Part shown: in pieces, positions 54,855 to 64,000 of the stretch
How the letters are laid out: the number at the start of each line of letters is the position of its first letter
How positions within the stretch are numbered: position 1 is the stretch's first letter
Assembly: GCA_944325695.1 (NCBI GenBank)
Contig: CALVBA010000005.1
Span: forward strand, 1 to 64,000
From: an uncultured Anaeroplasmataceae bacterium
GTDB lineage: Bacteria > Bacillota_I > Bacilli_A > Acholeplasmatales > Anaeroplasmataceae
Length of the DNA: 64,000 nt
Direction of reading: 5' to 3'
Notes under the pieces: model-generated
Databases searched by the model: none
What the model saw: the letters and a program-made list of their open reading frames with translations, nothing else
Told to the model about the DNA's origin: nothing
Made by a program: the position numbers and the translations under genes

Positions 54855-55523
54855 ATGAAAGAAACAAAATTTATTGATCACACAGTTTTAAAAGCTACAT
54901 CTACGAAAGAAGATGTAAAAAAATTATGTGAAGAAGCGATTAAATATGATTTTATGAGCGTTTGTATTAATCCTTGCTTTGTTAAAGATGCACATGAATT
55001 TTTACAAGGTAGTGGTGTTTTAACATGTACTGTAATTGGGTTTCCTTTAGGTGCTAATACAATAGCTACAAAAGTTTTTGAAACAAAAGATGCTATTCAA
55101 AATGGTGCTGAAGAAATCGATATGGTTATTAATATTGGAAAAGCAAAAGAGCATGATTATGACTATATTGAAGAAGAAATTCGTGCAGTTGTCGAAGCTG
55201 CTAATGGTACTTTAGTAAAAGTAATCATTGAAACTTGTTATTTAACAGATGAAGAAAAAGTTGAAGTATGTAGACGTGCTGTCAATGCTAAAGCTCATTA
55301 TGTAAAAACTTCTACAGGATTTGGAACAGGTGGAGCAACACAAACTGATGTTAAACTTATGAAAGATACTGTTTTAGATAAAGCTTTAGTTAAAGCAAGT
55401 GGTGGAGTACGTACAAAAGCTGATTTCGATGCTATGGTTTCAGCAGGAGCTTCACGCATCGGAACATCAAATGGAACAACAATCTTTGGAGGTGGAAACA
55501 ATGATTCCAACGCCTCATATTAA
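54855..55523 (+). CDS. deoC: Deoxyribose-phosphate aldolase DeoC (222 aa)
   Basis: Splits 2-deoxyribose-5-phosphate to glyceraldehyde-3-phosphate and acetaldehyde. Class I aldolase: [23 protein letters not shown] at the start, [21 protein letters not shown], and the Schiff-base lysine in [16 protein letters not shown] (about 150-165), then [12 protein letters not shown] with the second lysine. The product acetaldehyde can enter AdhE. RBS AAAGGAA. The 3' end overlaps deoD by 23 bases. Confidence 0.96.
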   Translation: MKETKFIDHTVLKATSTKEDVKKLCEEAIKYDFMSVCINPCFVKDAHEFLQGSGVLTCTVIGFPLGANTIATKVFETKDAIQNGAEEIDMVINIGKAKEHDYDYIEEEIRAVVEAANGTLVKVIIETCYLTDEEKVEVCRRAVNAKAHYVKTSTGFGTGGATQTDVKLMKDTVLDKALVKASGGVRTKADFDAMVSAGASRIGTSNGTTIFGGGNNDSNASY

Positions 55524-56211
55524 TATTATCAATAAAGAAGATGTTGCGGAAACAGTTTTAATGCCTGGTGACCCGCTACGTGCTAAATTTATTGCTGATA
55601 CATTTTTAAAAGATGTTAAAGAAATTAATAGTGTTCGTAATATGTTAGGATTTACTGGATACTATAATGGTAAAAAAATTACAGTTATGGGTTCAGGAAT
55701 GGGAATGCCTAGTATTGGAATCTATTCATTTGAATTATATAAATTCTATGATGTAAAACGAATTATTCGTATTGGTTCAGCTGGAGCATATACAGATAAG
55801 TTAAATGTTTATGATGTAGTATTAGCTAACTCAGCATATAGTGAATCTACATTTGCTCAAGCCTTAGATGGAAGTGATGACCACATTTTATATCCAACAG
55901 AAAGCTTAAATCAAGCTATTATCGAAAAAGCTAAAGAAATCGGTATTAAACTTCATTTAGCTAAAATTCACTCAAGTGATGTCTTTTATCATAAGGAATT
56001 CGATTATGGTTTAAAATTAGCAGCTAAAGAAGGTGTTGAATGTGTTGAAATGGAATCATTTGCCTTATTTGCAAATGCAAGATTATTAAATAAAGAAGCT
56101 GCATGTTTATTAACAATTTCTGATTCTTTAGTTACACATGTTGAAACAACAGCCGAAGAACGCCAAAAATCATTTACAGAAATGATGCGTTTAGCGTTAG
56201 AAATGGCCTAA
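55501..56211 (+). CDS. deoD: Purine-nucleoside phosphorylase DeoD (236 aa)
   Basis: Hexameric PNP cleaving purine (deoxy)ribonucleosides. [35 protein letters not shown] is the DeoD start, with [50 protein letters not shown] and the catalytic aspartate in [30 protein letters not shown] (55488-55495), inside deoC, fixes ATG 55501. An upstream open frame from 55399 is within deoC sequence. Confidence 0.96.
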   Translation: MIPTPHINIINKEDVAETVLMPGDPLRAKFIADTFLKDVKEINSVRNMLGFTGYYNGKKITVMGSGMGMPSIGIYSFELYKFYDVKRIIRIGSAGAYTDKLNVYDVVLANSAYSESTFAQALDGSDDHILYPTESLNQAIIEKAKEIGIKLHLAKIHSSDVFYHKEFDYGLKLAAKEGVECVEMESFALFANARLLNKEAACLLTISDSLVTHVETTAEERQKSFTEMMRLALEMA

Positions 56212-56225
56212 TAGTTGTAGATGTT

Positions 56226-56253
56226 AGACACTTCGAACTACTTTGAGGTGTCT
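56226..56253 (+). terminator. deo operon terminator
   Basis: AGACAC-TTC (56226-56234) / GA-GGTGTCT (56245-56253) with one mismatch, followed by TTTATTAT. A smaller GCCT/AGGC hairpin with seven T lies at about 56266-56280. Confidence 0.7.
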
Positions 56254-56302
56254 TTTATTATAAGTGCCTTTTTTTAGGCAATAATATATAAGAGGTGAAA
56301 TC

Positions 56303-57565
56303 ATGTATCAAGTAATAGAAAATGAGAATTATAACCTATATTTAATTAAAACCGATAAATTTAAAACAGCACAAATCACATTTCGCTTTACAGATTTACT
56401 AAATCGTGATGAGGCAACATTAAGAAGTATCTTACCACACGTTTTACGAAGTGGAACAAAAACATATCCATCAAAAAAAGCTATTAGTATGCGATTAGAG
56501 GGATTGTATGGAAGTATGATCACAGCTTCGACAACAAAAGTAGGTTGTGCTAGTTTAGTAACATTTACTTTTAAAATTCCAGCAGTTGAATATATTAAAG
56601 AAGAAAACTTTATCAATGATGTAGTTGATTTGGCTTATGAATTGTTATATGAACCGTATTTAGAGGATGGTCATTTTTCTAATAAATTAGTTAAAGATGA
56701 AATTCAAATTTTGAAAGAAGAACTTTTAAGCGTTGAAGACGAACCACGAAAAAAAGCATATAACGAATTTAATGCTATTATGTTTAAAAATGAAAAATAT
56801 GGTTTAGTTGTCAGTGGATATTTAGATGATTTAAAAAATGTAAATAGTTGTAATTTATATGATTACTATAAACGTTTTTTACAAACAAATAAATTAGATA
56901 TTATTATTTGTGCGAGCACACCTGATTTGATAAGTAAAGTAATTGAAACTAAATTTACTTTTAAGCATTCTAAGAAAAATATTTCATTAATTGATAAAGA
57001 AATTCCATATTTCAAATTAAAAAATGAAGTTGTAATTAAAGACGTTAACCAAGGAATTTTATGGATGGGATATCGTAGTAATATTTATCGTGATAGTAAA
57101 AATTATTATTCCATGCTACTTTTAAATCTTTTATTAGGAGTATATCCACATTCCTTATTATTTACTAATGTACGTGAAAAAAATTCTTTATGTTATTCAA
57201 TTAGTAGTCGGTATGATGCTTATAAAGGGGTATTAGTTATTAACTCCGGAATTAGTTTTGACAAATATGAACAGGTTGTAAATATTATTGAAGAACAAAT
57301 AAAAGTTATTGAAAAAGGACAAATTGATCAATTATTAGAAATGACAAAAGTGGCATTTAAAAATAACTATTTAGAATCTCTGGATAACCAAAGCCAAATG
57401 ATGTCAAAAGCATATACTGAGATTGTTCTTAATGAAAAAATCACAACAGATGAATTATTTGAATTAATCGATAATATAAAAGTATCAGATTTACAAGAGT
57501 GTGTTAAAACCTTGCAATTAGATACCATTTATTTCTTACGAGGTGATTATAATGCAAAAAATTAA
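56303..57565 (+). CDS. M16-family peptidase-like protein, YmfF type, probably inactive (420 aa)
   Basis: Two M16 half-domains. Where active members carry HxxEH, this protein reads LPHVLRSGTKTYPSKKAISMRLEGLYG, so the zinc ligands are missing. The C-terminal domain has QGILWMGYRSNIYRDSKNYY and TNVREKNSLCYSISSRYDAYKGVLVI, usual for M16 proteins. It is the non-catalytic partner of the next gene, as with ymfF and ymfH of B. subtilis. The downstream start lies inside its last codons (14-base overlap). Confidence 0.85.
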   Translation: MYQVIENENYNLYLIKTDKFKTAQITFRFTDLLNRDEATLRSILPHVLRSGTKTYPSKKAISMRLEGLYGSMITASTTKVGCASLVTFTFKIPAVEYIKEENFINDVVDLAYELLYEPYLEDGHFSNKLVKDEIQILKEELLSVEDEPRKKAYNEFNAIMFKNEKYGLVVSGYLDDLKNVNSCNLYDYYKRFLQTNKLDIIICASTPDLISKVIETKFTFKHSKKNISLIDKEIPYFKLKNEVVIKDVNQGILWMGYRSNIYRDSKNYYSMLLLNLLLGVYPHSLLFTNVREKNSLCYSISSRYDAYKGVLVINSGISFDKYEQVVNIIEEQIKVIEKGQIDQLLEMTKVAFKNNYLESLDNQSQMMSKAYTEIVLNEKITTDELFELIDNIKVSDLQECVKTLQLDTIYFLRGDYNAKN

Positions 57566-58817
57566 TTTAAAACACATCAATGAAACCTTATATTATGAGA
57601 AATTAGACTGTGGTTTACAAGTTTATTTTATTCCAAAAAATAATTTCAATAAAACATATGTCACACTTTCAACTAAATATGGAGCGATTAATAATCACTT
57701 CTATGATGAAGATGGAAATTTAAAAGATGTTATTCCGGGTACAGCTCATTTCTTAGAACATAAAATATTTGAATTGCCGGATAAAAGCGATGCCTTTATG
57801 CATTTATCAAATATTGGAGCACAAGCTAATGCCTTTACTTCCCATACACAAACATCATATTTATTTTCAACGACTACAAAATTAAAAGAAGCTACGGATA
57901 TTTTATTAGACTTTGTTTATACCGATACGTTTAATGAGGAATCGACGAATCGTGAAAAAGGAATCATAACTGAGGAAGTAAAAATGTATCAAGATTACCC
58001 ATATGTTATGTTACAAACTGCTTTATTGAAAAATATGTATAAAAATAACGCAATTCGTGATGAAGTAAGTGGGACAGTTGACGATGTATTAAAAATTGAT
58101 TACCAGCATTTAAAAGATGTATATCGCAATTATTACCATCCATCAAATATGGTTTTTGTGGCTTGTGGTAAGATAAATGTTGAAGAATATATTAAGCAAA
58201 TTAAAGATAAAATAGCTTCATTTACTTTCAAGCAACCATTAAAAATATATCAAAATCAATTTGATGAGCCAGAAAATGTTCTTGTAAAACAACAAGTAAT
58301 TGAAAAAAATGTCAATGTAAGTTTATTTTTAATGGGTATAAAATTACCTTTAATTAAAGAAAACATTGCAAAAGAAGAACTAAAATTAAGTATGTTATTA
58401 TCATTGATTTTAGGAGAATCAAGTCAAAACTATGAACAATTATTTGATGAGGATTTAATTAGTGATGACTTTGAAGTAAATTTGGAATGCGAAAAAGATT
58501 ATAATTTTATTATTTTAGGTGGATCATCGAATAATCCAGAAAAATTAGAAAAAAGACTACATGATATTTTAATTAATAAAGAAAATCATAATTTTGATGA
58601 AAATGATTTTAATAGACTTAAGAAAAAACTTCAAGGAAATTTCATTATGTCACTAAATTCGATTGAAAATATAGTGAATGTTTTTACAAGATACACTTTT
58701 TTAAATGAGAATTATTTTTCTATGAATGAAATTTTAGAAAGTATTTCTTATAATGATATCATAGAATTAAAAAATATTTTTAAAGAAGAATGTATTAGTG
58801 CTGCTATTTTAAAATAA
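57552..58817 (+). CDS. M16-family zinc peptidase, YmfH type (421 aa)
   Basis: Zinc motif HxxEH is intact: GTAHFLEHKIFELPD (about residues 62-76), with the downstream glutamate in NREKGIITEEVKMYQDYPYVML. GAQANAFTSHTQTSYLFSTT follows the M16 pattern. The active subunit of a YmfF/YmfH pair. Relatives of this pair are linked to EF-P modification or peptide processing, which cannot be decided here. AGGTG (57541-57545) supports ATG 57552. Confidence 0.88.
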   Translation: MQKINLKHINETLYYEKLDCGLQVYFIPKNNFNKTYVTLSTKYGAINNHFYDEDGNLKDVIPGTAHFLEHKIFELPDKSDAFMHLSNIGAQANAFTSHTQTSYLFSTTTKLKEATDILLDFVYTDTFNEESTNREKGIITEEVKMYQDYPYVMLQTALLKNMYKNNAIRDEVSGTVDDVLKIDYQHLKDVYRNYYHPSNMVFVACGKINVEEYIKQIKDKIASFTFKQPLKIYQNQFDEPENVLVKQQVIEKNVNVSLFLMGIKLPLIKENIAKEELKLSMLLSLILGESSQNYEQLFDEDLISDDFEVNLECEKDYNFIILGGSSNNPEKLEKRLHDILINKENHNFDENDFNRLKKKLQGNFIMSLNSIENIVNVFTRYTFLNENYFSMNEILESISYNDIIELKNIFKEECISAAILK

Positions 58818-58821
58818 AAGT

Positions 58822-58841
58822 CTTAAATCTTTTGATTTAAG
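58822..58841 (+). terminator. Terminator after the M16 pair
   Basis: CTTAAATC (58822-58829) / GATTTAAG (58834-58841), TTTT loop, then TCTTTTTTTT. Confidence 0.85.
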
Positions 58842-59216
58842 TCTTTTTTTTTACCTTATTTTAGAATATTTAATCAAAATAAAAATAAAAAAAATACAAT
58901 TTAAGGCATCTTTAAAGTTATTTTTTTAAAATTAATTTATTAAATTGTAATAATTATAAATTAATATCATCTTCTAAAGGTTTTTTTAGTAAATTAATCA
59001 TCAATTGAAAATATTTTTTAAATCGTAAGTTTGTTATAAATCAAACATAATTATGTTTTATATTAAAAATAATGAAAATTTTTATTTTAAAGAAAAAAAG
59101 TTTAAGCAAATGACATTTTTTTCGCAATAAGGCTAAAATACTTATTCTTAAATCACGTTATAAGATTTTTATTTAATATAAATTTTTGTTATAGTAAAGA
59201 AAAGGGAGGTGGGAAA
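58842..59216 (+). promoter_or_regulatory. Gene-free region before the ssb-like gene
   Basis: About 375 bases of extreme A/T sequence with stops in every frame. It holds a perfect 16-bp palindrome AAACATAATTATGTTT (59043-59058) and a probable -10 TATAGT (59190-59195) with a weak -35. GGGAGGTGGG (59204-59213) is the ribosome site. I see no RNA gene or mobile element remnant. Confidence 0.5.
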
Positions 59217-59537
59217 ATGAATATCGTTATTTTAACAGGCCGGTTAGTTCATGATGTTGAAATCGTAGAATTAGAAAATGATAAGTGTAAAGCTTTAATC
59301 ACTGTAGCCGTCCAAAGAGAATTTAAAAACCCAAAAAACGATACTTATGAAACAGATTTTATTAAAGCTACACTGTGGCAAGGGATAGCGCGAAATGTTA
59401 GTATGTATTGTAAACGAGGGGATATGATTAATTTACGTGGTCGTATTGTAATGGATAGACATACATGTAGTGATGAAAAAGCATTTAACTATCCAGAAAT
59501 CATTGCCGAACGTGTTACTTTTTTAACTTCAAAATAG
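59217..59537 (+). CDS. Short single-stranded DNA-binding protein, SsbB/YwpH-like (106 aa)
   Basis: A single OB-fold SSB domain: MNIVILTGRLVHDVEIVELENDKCKALITVAVQREFKN, TDFIKATLWQGIARNVSMYCKRGDMINLRGRI. The acidic C-terminal tail with DDDIPF that recruits repair proteins in the replicative SSB is absent, so this is the short paralogue, as with SsbB of B. subtilis (113 aa), which protects incoming DNA in competence. The main ssb would be elsewhere, normally between rpsF and rpsR. Confidence 0.88.
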   Translation: MNIVILTGRLVHDVEIVELENDKCKALITVAVQREFKNPKNDTYETDFIKATLWQGIARNVSMYCKRGDMINLRGRIVMDRHTCSDEKAFNYPEIIAERVTFLTSK

Positions 59538-59556
59538 CTGAGAGAATTATTAGATT

Positions 59557-59583
59557 AAAAAGACCTTATATTTAAGGTCTTTT
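59557..59583 (+). terminator. Terminator after the ssb-like gene
   Basis: AAAAGACCTTA (58-68 of 59.5 kb, 59557-59568) / TAAGGTCTTTT (59573-59583), followed by GTTTT. Confidence 0.85.
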
Positions 59584-59622
59584 GTTTTATGTTGTGCTAA
59601 AAAGTTTTTATCATCCTTAACC

Positions 59623-59651
59623 TTGAAAATTCAGTGAATTTATAATATAAT
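59623..59651 (+). promoter_or_regulatory. Promoter of the thyA operon
   Basis: -35 TTGAAA (59623-59628), 17-base spacer, -10 TATAAT (59646-59651). An overlapping TATAAT at 59641-59646 has a 12-base spacer and is less likely. Confidence 0.75.
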
Positions 59652-59698
59652 TTAAATCATAGTAATTATATTAAAATAAAAATTAAGGGTGAAAAACG

Positions 59699-60565
59699 AT
59701 GGAACAGTATTTAAAATTATGTAAAAAAATTATGGATGATGGAACGTATAAAGCTGATCGAACTAATACAGGAACTAAATCTATTTTCGGATATCAAATG
59801 CATTTTAATTTAAATGAAGGATTTCCTTTATTAACTACTAAAAAGGTTCATCTTAAAAGTATAATTCATGAATTATTATGGTTTATAAGTGGTTCTACAA
59901 ATATTAAATATTTAGTAGATAATGATGTTAGAATTTGGAATGAATGGCCTTATGAAGCATATAAGAAAAGTGCTGATTTTCAAAATGAAACAATTGAAGA
60001 ATTTGCTTTAAAAATTAAAGAAGATGCACTTTTTGCAGAAAAATATGGTAATTTAGGACCAGTTTATGGAAAACAATGGCGTAATTTTGATGGCATTGAT
60101 CAACTACAATCGTTGATTGAAGAAATAAAATGTAATCCTAACTCACGTCGATTAATTATAAACAGTTGGAATCCAAAAGAAATAGCATCTATGGCTTTAC
60201 CACCGTGTCACTGTTTCATGCAATTTTATGTCGTAGATAATAAACTTTCGTGTCAGTTATATCAACGTAGTGCTGATGTTTTTTTAGGAGTTCCATTTAA
60301 TATTGCATCATATGCATTGTTGACAATGATGATTGCCCAAGTATGTGATTTGGAAGTAGGAGAGTTTGTCCATACATTAGGAGATGCTCATATCTATAGC
60401 AATCACTTTGAACAAATTGCACTACAATTAAAAAGAACGCCCAAAAAATTACCTAAAATGCATTTAAACCCACAAATAAAAAATATTGAAGATTTTAAAT
60501 ATGAAGATTTCACTTTAGAAGGATATAATCCTGATAAGGCTATAAAAGGGAAGGTTGCTGTATAA
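59699..60565 (+). CDS. thyA: Thymidylate synthase ThyA (288 aa)
   Basis: Makes dTMP from dUMP and methylene-tetrahydrofolate, releasing dihydrofolate. Conserved [18 protein letters not shown], the catalytic cysteine in [12 protein letters not shown] (about 172), the dUMP arginine [11 protein letters not shown] and DLxLYQRSxDxFLGxPFN seen as [24 protein letters not shown]. Shares its stop A with the folA start (TAATG). The pairing with folA regenerates tetrahydrofolate. Confidence 0.97.
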   Translation: MEQYLKLCKKIMDDGTYKADRTNTGTKSIFGYQMHFNLNEGFPLLTTKKVHLKSIIHELLWFISGSTNIKYLVDNDVRIWNEWPYEAYKKSADFQNETIEEFALKIKEDALFAEKYGNLGPVYGKQWRNFDGIDQLQSLIEEIKCNPNSRRLIINSWNPKEIASMALPPCHCFMQFYVVDNKLSCQLYQRSADVFLGVPFNIASYALLTMMIAQVCDLEVGEFVHTLGDAHIYSNHFEQIALQLKRTPKKLPKMHLNPQIKNIEDFKYEDFTLEGYNPDKAIKGKVAV

Positions 60566-61044
60566 TGATTAAATTAATTTGGGCAATGGATAAAAATAAT
60601 TTAATTGGAAAAGAAAATAAAATTCCATGGCATTATAAAAAAGATTTACAATATTTTAAAAATCATACTCAAAACCAAGATGTCTTAATGGGAAAAAATA
60701 CTTATTTATCGTTAAAAACATATTATAAAGATCGTCCATTACCTTTTAAAAAAATTTATGTTGCTTCTAATACTTTAAATGATAATAACGAATACGTTCT
60801 TGTAAAAGATCTGACTAATTTTTTGCAAAATTACCCTAAAGAAAAAGATTTATTTGTTTGTGGTGGGAGTATGATTTATGAAAAAGCATTAGAATATGCA
60901 GATTATTTATATGTCACGAAAATTAATGAAGAATATGATGGTGATGCATATTTTCCTTACTATGATGAAAACAACTACAATTTAATCAAACAAAACGATA
61001 TTGATGTTTTATCATTTTGTGTTTATGAAAGGAAGAAAAAATAA
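60565..61044 (+). CDS. folA: Dihydrofolate reductase (159 aa)
   Basis: NADPH-dependent reduction of dihydrofolate. IKLIWAMDKNNLIGKENKIPWHYKKDLQYFKNHTQNQDVLMGKNTYLSL contains the substrate-pocket IPWH, with aspartate 27-type residue replaced by the local KKDLQYF order as in Gram-positive enzymes. FVCGGSMIYEKALEYADYLYVTKI is the NADPH site. Translationally coupled to thyA. plsC begins directly after its stop. Confidence 0.95.
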   Translation: MIKLIWAMDKNNLIGKENKIPWHYKKDLQYFKNHTQNQDVLMGKNTYLSLKTYYKDRPLPFKKIYVASNTLNDNNEYVLVKDLTNFLQNYPKEKDLFVCGGSMIYEKALEYADYLYVTKINEEYDGDAYFPYYDENNYNLIKQNDIDVLSFCVYERKKK

Positions 61045-61845
61045 ATGGCAGTAATTTTTGTTTTATTATTATTATATATCGGTTATATGCTATTATTTAC
61101 ACATTTAACCGTTTTAAGCGTTGGTTATTTTATTTTATGGACAATTGTATCCATTCTTTTAAGTGTTATCACACTTGTTTTATTGGTGTTAATTTTTATT
61201 TACCCTTATTTATTAAAATCAAAATATAATAGTAAAATTAAACATGCGATTATTTATCAATTTGTATGGTTTTTAAATCGTCTTTTAGGATTTAGAATTA
61301 AAGTTGAAGGAAAAGAAAATATTCCTTATGGACGTAAATATGTTGTAATTGGAAATCATAAATCTAAATGTGATGTTATGATTATTTATGAAATTTTTAA
61401 AAATCCGATGGCAGCTGTAGCTAAGGATAATCTTTTAAAAGTTCCTTTTTTACGTGGGTTAATGTATTCAATTGGTTGTATTCCAATTGATCGTGGAAAC
61501 GATCGTGAAGCATTAAAAAATTTACGTCAAGGATATAAACAAGTTGAAGATGGTTATCCGATGATGGTTTTCCCAGAAGGTGGAATTAAAACGCGTGACA
61601 CAGAAAAAATGGTCGATATCCGACCAGGAGCATATAAACTAGCTACAAAACCAGAAGCTGATATTGTTCCTGTTGTGATTAAAGGAGCTTCTAAGATTTC
61701 TAAAAATGCTTTACGTCGTAAAACAAAAATTGACGTTAAGATATTAGAACCAATGCGTTATGAAGAATATAAAGATTTGACAACAGTTGAGTTAGGTGAT
61801 CATTTCTTCAACTTAATCAATAAGGAATTTAATGATGAAGAATAA
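61045..61845 (+). CDS. plsC: 1-acyl-sn-glycerol-3-phosphate acyltransferase PlsC (266 aa)
   Basis: Makes phosphatidic acid at the inner membrane. Two N-terminal hydrophobic segments (about 1-25 and 28-55) anchor it. The acyltransferase motif H(x4)D is seen in VIGNHKSKCDVMIIYE, and the glycerophosphate motif is FPEGGIKTRD, with IPIDRGNDREALKNL. It starts without a gap after folA, so it belongs to the same operon. Confidence 0.93.
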   Translation: MAVIFVLLLLYIGYMLLFTHLTVLSVGYFILWTIVSILLSVITLVLLVLIFIYPYLLKSKYNSKIKHAIIYQFVWFLNRLLGFRIKVEGKENIPYGRKYVVIGNHKSKCDVMIIYEIFKNPMAAVAKDNLLKVPFLRGLMYSIGCIPIDRGNDREALKNLRQGYKQVEDGYPMMVFPEGGIKTRDTEKMVDIRPGAYKLATKPEADIVPVVIKGASKISKNALRRKTKIDVKILEPMRYEEYKDLTTVELGDHFFNLINKEFNDEE

Positions 61846-62041
61846 TTTTAATCGAAAAGATTTAATTATTTTTACAAATATGATGTTTGCTTTTTTTATC
61901 GGAAGTTTAATTTTATTTTGTGGTATTGTTTTTCAAAATATTAAATTATTAATTTGTGGTGCCATAATAGATTATATTATTTTAATTTTAATTATAATTT
62001 TAGCTGGATTTAAAATTATAAAAAGGAGAAAAAATGCCTAG
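61832..62041 (+). CDS. Small two-helix membrane protein (69 aa)
   Basis: Not recognised. It has a short charged start (MMKNNFNRKD), two hydrophobic segments (about 12-33 and 36-60) and a basic end (KIIKRRKNA), so both ends probably face the cytoplasm. It overlaps plsC by 14 bases and the next gene by 8, and is translationally linked to both. ATG 61835 is an equally good start. Confidence 0.65.
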   Translation: MMKNNFNRKDLIIFTNMMFAFFIGSLILFCGIVFQNIKLLICGAIIDYIILILIIILAGFKIIKRRKNA

Positions 62042-62750
62042 TTTTGAAGAAGTTAAAAGAAAAATTTTAAATGATGATTTAGATGTGATTGAAGAAAATA
62101 TTGTTGAAGATTTTCCGTATGAAGTTGATGAGATTTTTGAAAATTCTAATTATAGTAATATCGAAGATTATACCCAATACAAAATCCGAAAAAATATTAT
62201 CGCAAATATTAAAGATTTAATTAAAGAAGATTTAGAAAATGAAGTTGATTTTAATTTATATCTGCAAGAAGAAATTCCAGCAATTGCTACATTTATAGCT
62301 TTATCTGATATATATGATGAAAATGAAGCCTTAGAAATTATGTATCTTCAACACTTTGACCTAGCTAAAAAGATTAAAGAAAAACGCAGTTTTAAAATTT
62401 TATATAATAACTTTAAATATTTTAAAAAGCATTTTAAAAAATTCTTAAATGAAACATACGCTAATAAAGATATTAAAATTAAAGATATTTCAAGCGATGT
62501 TATGTCTTTTAGCTTTTTAAAGTGTCCGCATTATGATTATTTAACATCGCATGAATATTCATTTTTAGTTCGTTTTTCATGCATGATTGAGGTGGCTATT
62601 ATTGCAACAAAAACCCATAAGCATACAGTATTTGTTGAAAGAACAAAAGAGTCAAGTGATGTATGTTTATTCAAAGTTGTTCGCCGATTAAATACGACAG
62701 GTGTTAAATTTACTGGATGGCGGAATAATTTTTCTAAAAATCGCTTTTAA
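62034..62750 (+). CDS. Hypothetical protein, faint resemblance to L-2-amino-thiazoline hydrolase family (238 aa)
   Basis: Not firmly recognised. The N-terminal half is acidic and helical (EEVKRKILNDDLDVIEENIVED). The C-terminal half has FSFLKCPHYDYL and VERTKESSDVCLFKVVRR, spaced like the CP.. and ERT..la.GD..C.F motifs of the ATC-hydrolase-like family. The helical front is unlike that family. No signal peptide or membrane helix. AGGAG (62023-62027) supports ATG 62034. Last gene of the thyA operon, ending in a strong terminator. Confidence 0.6.
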   Translation: MPSFEEVKRKILNDDLDVIEENIVEDFPYEVDEIFENSNYSNIEDYTQYKIRKNIIANIKDLIKEDLENEVDFNLYLQEEIPAIATFIALSDIYDENEALEIMYLQHFDLAKKIKEKRSFKILYNNFKYFKKHFKKFLNETYANKDIKIKDISSDVMSFSFLKCPHYDYLTSHEYSFLVRFSCMIEVAIIATKTHKHTVFVERTKESSDVCLFKVVRRLNTTGVKFTGWRNNFSKNRF

Positions 62751-62772
62751 CGTTATGATTATTCATAACGTT
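62749..62772 (+). terminator. thyA operon terminator
   Basis: AACGTTATGA (62749-62758) / TCATAACGTT (62763-62772), TTAT loop, seven T. Confidence 0.9.
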
Positions 62773-62801
62773 TTTTTAGGCTTTTAAAAATGTAATAAAT
62801 A

Positions 62802-62810
62802 TGATAAAAT
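62802..62810 (+). promoter_or_regulatory. Extended -10 promoter of pdp
   Basis: TGaTAAAAT (62802-62810) about 30 bases before the gene, -35 poor. Confidence 0.5.
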
Positions 62811-62840
62811 AAAGTACTGTTAAAAAGGATGTGTTAAAAA

Positions 62841-64000
62841 TGAGAATGGTCGATTTAATTGAAAAAAAACGTGATGGCCACAGTTTAAGTAAAGAAGAAA
62901 TTAATTTTATTATTGAAGGTTACACAAATGGAACCATTTTAGATTATCAGATGTCAAGTTTAGCTATGGCTATTTATTTCCAAGGAATGAATGATGAAGA
63001 ATCTACAAATTTATCTTTGGCAATGTTAAACAGTGGTGATGTTATGGATTTATCATCAATCAAAGGAATTAAGGTAGATAAACATTCTACAGGTGGAGTT
63101 GGAGATAAAACAAGTTTGGTTTTAGGACCACTTGTTGCTTCATTAGGAGTTAAAGTAGCTAAAATGAGTGGAAGAGGCTTAGGTCATACTGGTGGAACTT
63201 TAGATAAATTAGAATCAATTAAAGGATTTAATATTAATCAGAATATGGATTCATTTAAAGAAATTGTAAATAAAACAGGAATTGCGATTGTTGGGCAAAC
63301 AGGAAATTTGTGTCCAGCCGATAAAAAACTTTATGCGCTACGTGATGTAACTGGAACTGTTCCATCAATTCCTTTAATTGCATCATCAATTATGAGTAAA
63401 AAATTAGCAAGCGGTGCTGATGCAATTTGTCTAGATGTTAAAGTAGGAAGTGGAGCATTTATGAAAACAATTGAAGAAGGGCGCAAATTAGCTAATTTAA
63501 TGGTTAATATTGGGAAAAATTGTGGACGAAAAATGACCGCAATTTTAACTGATATGGATGAACCATTAGGTTTTGCGATTGGAAACAGTCTAGAAGTAAT
63601 AGAAGCTATTAATACTTTAAAAGGTCATGGTCCACAAGATTTAACTGATTTATGTGTAGAAATTGGTTCATATTTAGCCTTAGATGCAAATGTCTGTCAA
63701 ACTAGAGAAGAAGCATGTTTAAAACTTCGTGAAAATTTACAAAATGGAAAAGCATTTAATAAGTTTATGGAAATGGTTATAGCTCAAGGTGGAGATGTCA
63801 ATTATGTAATGGATATAAATAACTTTGCTAAAGCAAGTGAAGTCATTCCAGTATGTGCACAAGAAACTGGATATATCGCTTATATTGATGCTTTATCGAT
63901 TGGTTTAGCTGCGATGTTATTAGGTGCAGGTCGAGAAACTAAAGATGATAAAATCGATATGGCAGTAGGAATTGTCTTAGATAAAAAAATTGGCGATTAT
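62841..64000 (+). CDS. pdp: Pyrimidine-nucleoside phosphorylase (5' 386 codons, cut by window edge)
   Basis: Begins [33 protein letters not shown], with the phosphate/nucleoside sites [19 protein letters not shown] and [20 protein letters not shown], then [46 protein letters not shown]. This is the thymidine/pyrimidine phosphorylase family; the Firmicutes enzyme Pdp acts on uridine and thymidine. About 45-50 C-terminal residues are beyond the window. Separate transcription unit from deoC-deoD, though in the same salvage route. Confidence 0.95.

Noticed and set aside
55399-55500. N-terminal extension of deoD
   Set aside because: It is deoC coding sequence in another frame. Family DeoD starts at the TPHIN segment.

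Overview
The window is AT-rich chromosomal DNA from a low-GC, Gram-positive, endospore-forming bacterium (Bacillota). TGA is used as a stop (for example potB and ileS), so the code is the standard bacterial one. Conserved gene order recalls Bacillus subtilis: ruvA-ruvB-queA-tgt; ftsW/spoVE-murG-murB then ftsZ then spoIIGA-sigE-sigG; and sepF-ylmH-ileS. The compact genome style, the PotA type and the missing ftsA/divIB suggest a lineage such as the Erysipelotrichia or a Mollicutes-related Bacilli group. That placement is inference.

Layout. 1-1.8 kb: possible transposase tail, tRNA-Lys and two small membrane proteins. 1.9-8.5 kb: trigger factor, Lon protease and AdhE, each its own transcription unit. 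8.5-15.2 kb: an unknown coiled-coil protein, a LysR regulator, a YerC-type repressor and a polyamine importer operon, potABCD. 15.3-22.4 kb: a secreted pectate lyase under a cre-like site, RluA-type pseudouridine synthase, a DUF1836 regulator, a small sporulation group (CotY/CotZ-like coat protein with a sigma-E-type promoter), an EIIB-like protein beside HPr, PepV and TrmB. 22.6-25.8 kb: a giant coiled-coil protein of unknown role. 25.9-30.4 kb: a SafA-like LysM protein, ruvAB, queA and tgt. 30.4-37.7 kb: a candidate C-rich small RNA, then the reduced division/cell-wall cluster running into the sporulation sigma genes. 37.8-43.8 kb: pyrophosphatase, a candidate leader RNA before a GltD-like oxidoreductase, membrane proteins, a MATE exporter, a CBS protein and YchF. 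43.8-49.0 kb: a JetABC (Wadjet/MukBEF-like) condensin set with no JetD. 49.1-53.8 kb: sepF, ylmH, a T-box and ileS, surE. 53.9-64 kb: nucleoside salvage (deoC, deoD, pdp), an M16 peptidase pair, an SsbB-like protein, thyA-folA-plsC and two unknown proteins.

How the parts fit. FtsZ, SepF, FtsW/SpoVE, MurG and MurB serve division and wall synthesis. SpoIIGA, SigE, SigG, the CotZ-like protein and the LysM protein point to sporulation. HPr keeps both His15 and Ser46 and could drive CcpA-type control of the pectate lyase. DeoC, DeoD, Pdp, ThyA and FolA link nucleoside salvage to dTMP and folate.

Most notable observations: a -1 frame break at an A7 run in spoIIGA, in a dnaX-type slippery context, beside a sigE with a very short pro-sequence; JetABC without JetD immediately behind ychF; a small RNA with three UCCCC motifs; an EIIB-like domain with Asp in place of the active cysteine next to ptsH; an uncharacterised terminator-bearing leader before the GltD-like gene; and a textbook sigma-E promoter before the coat gene.
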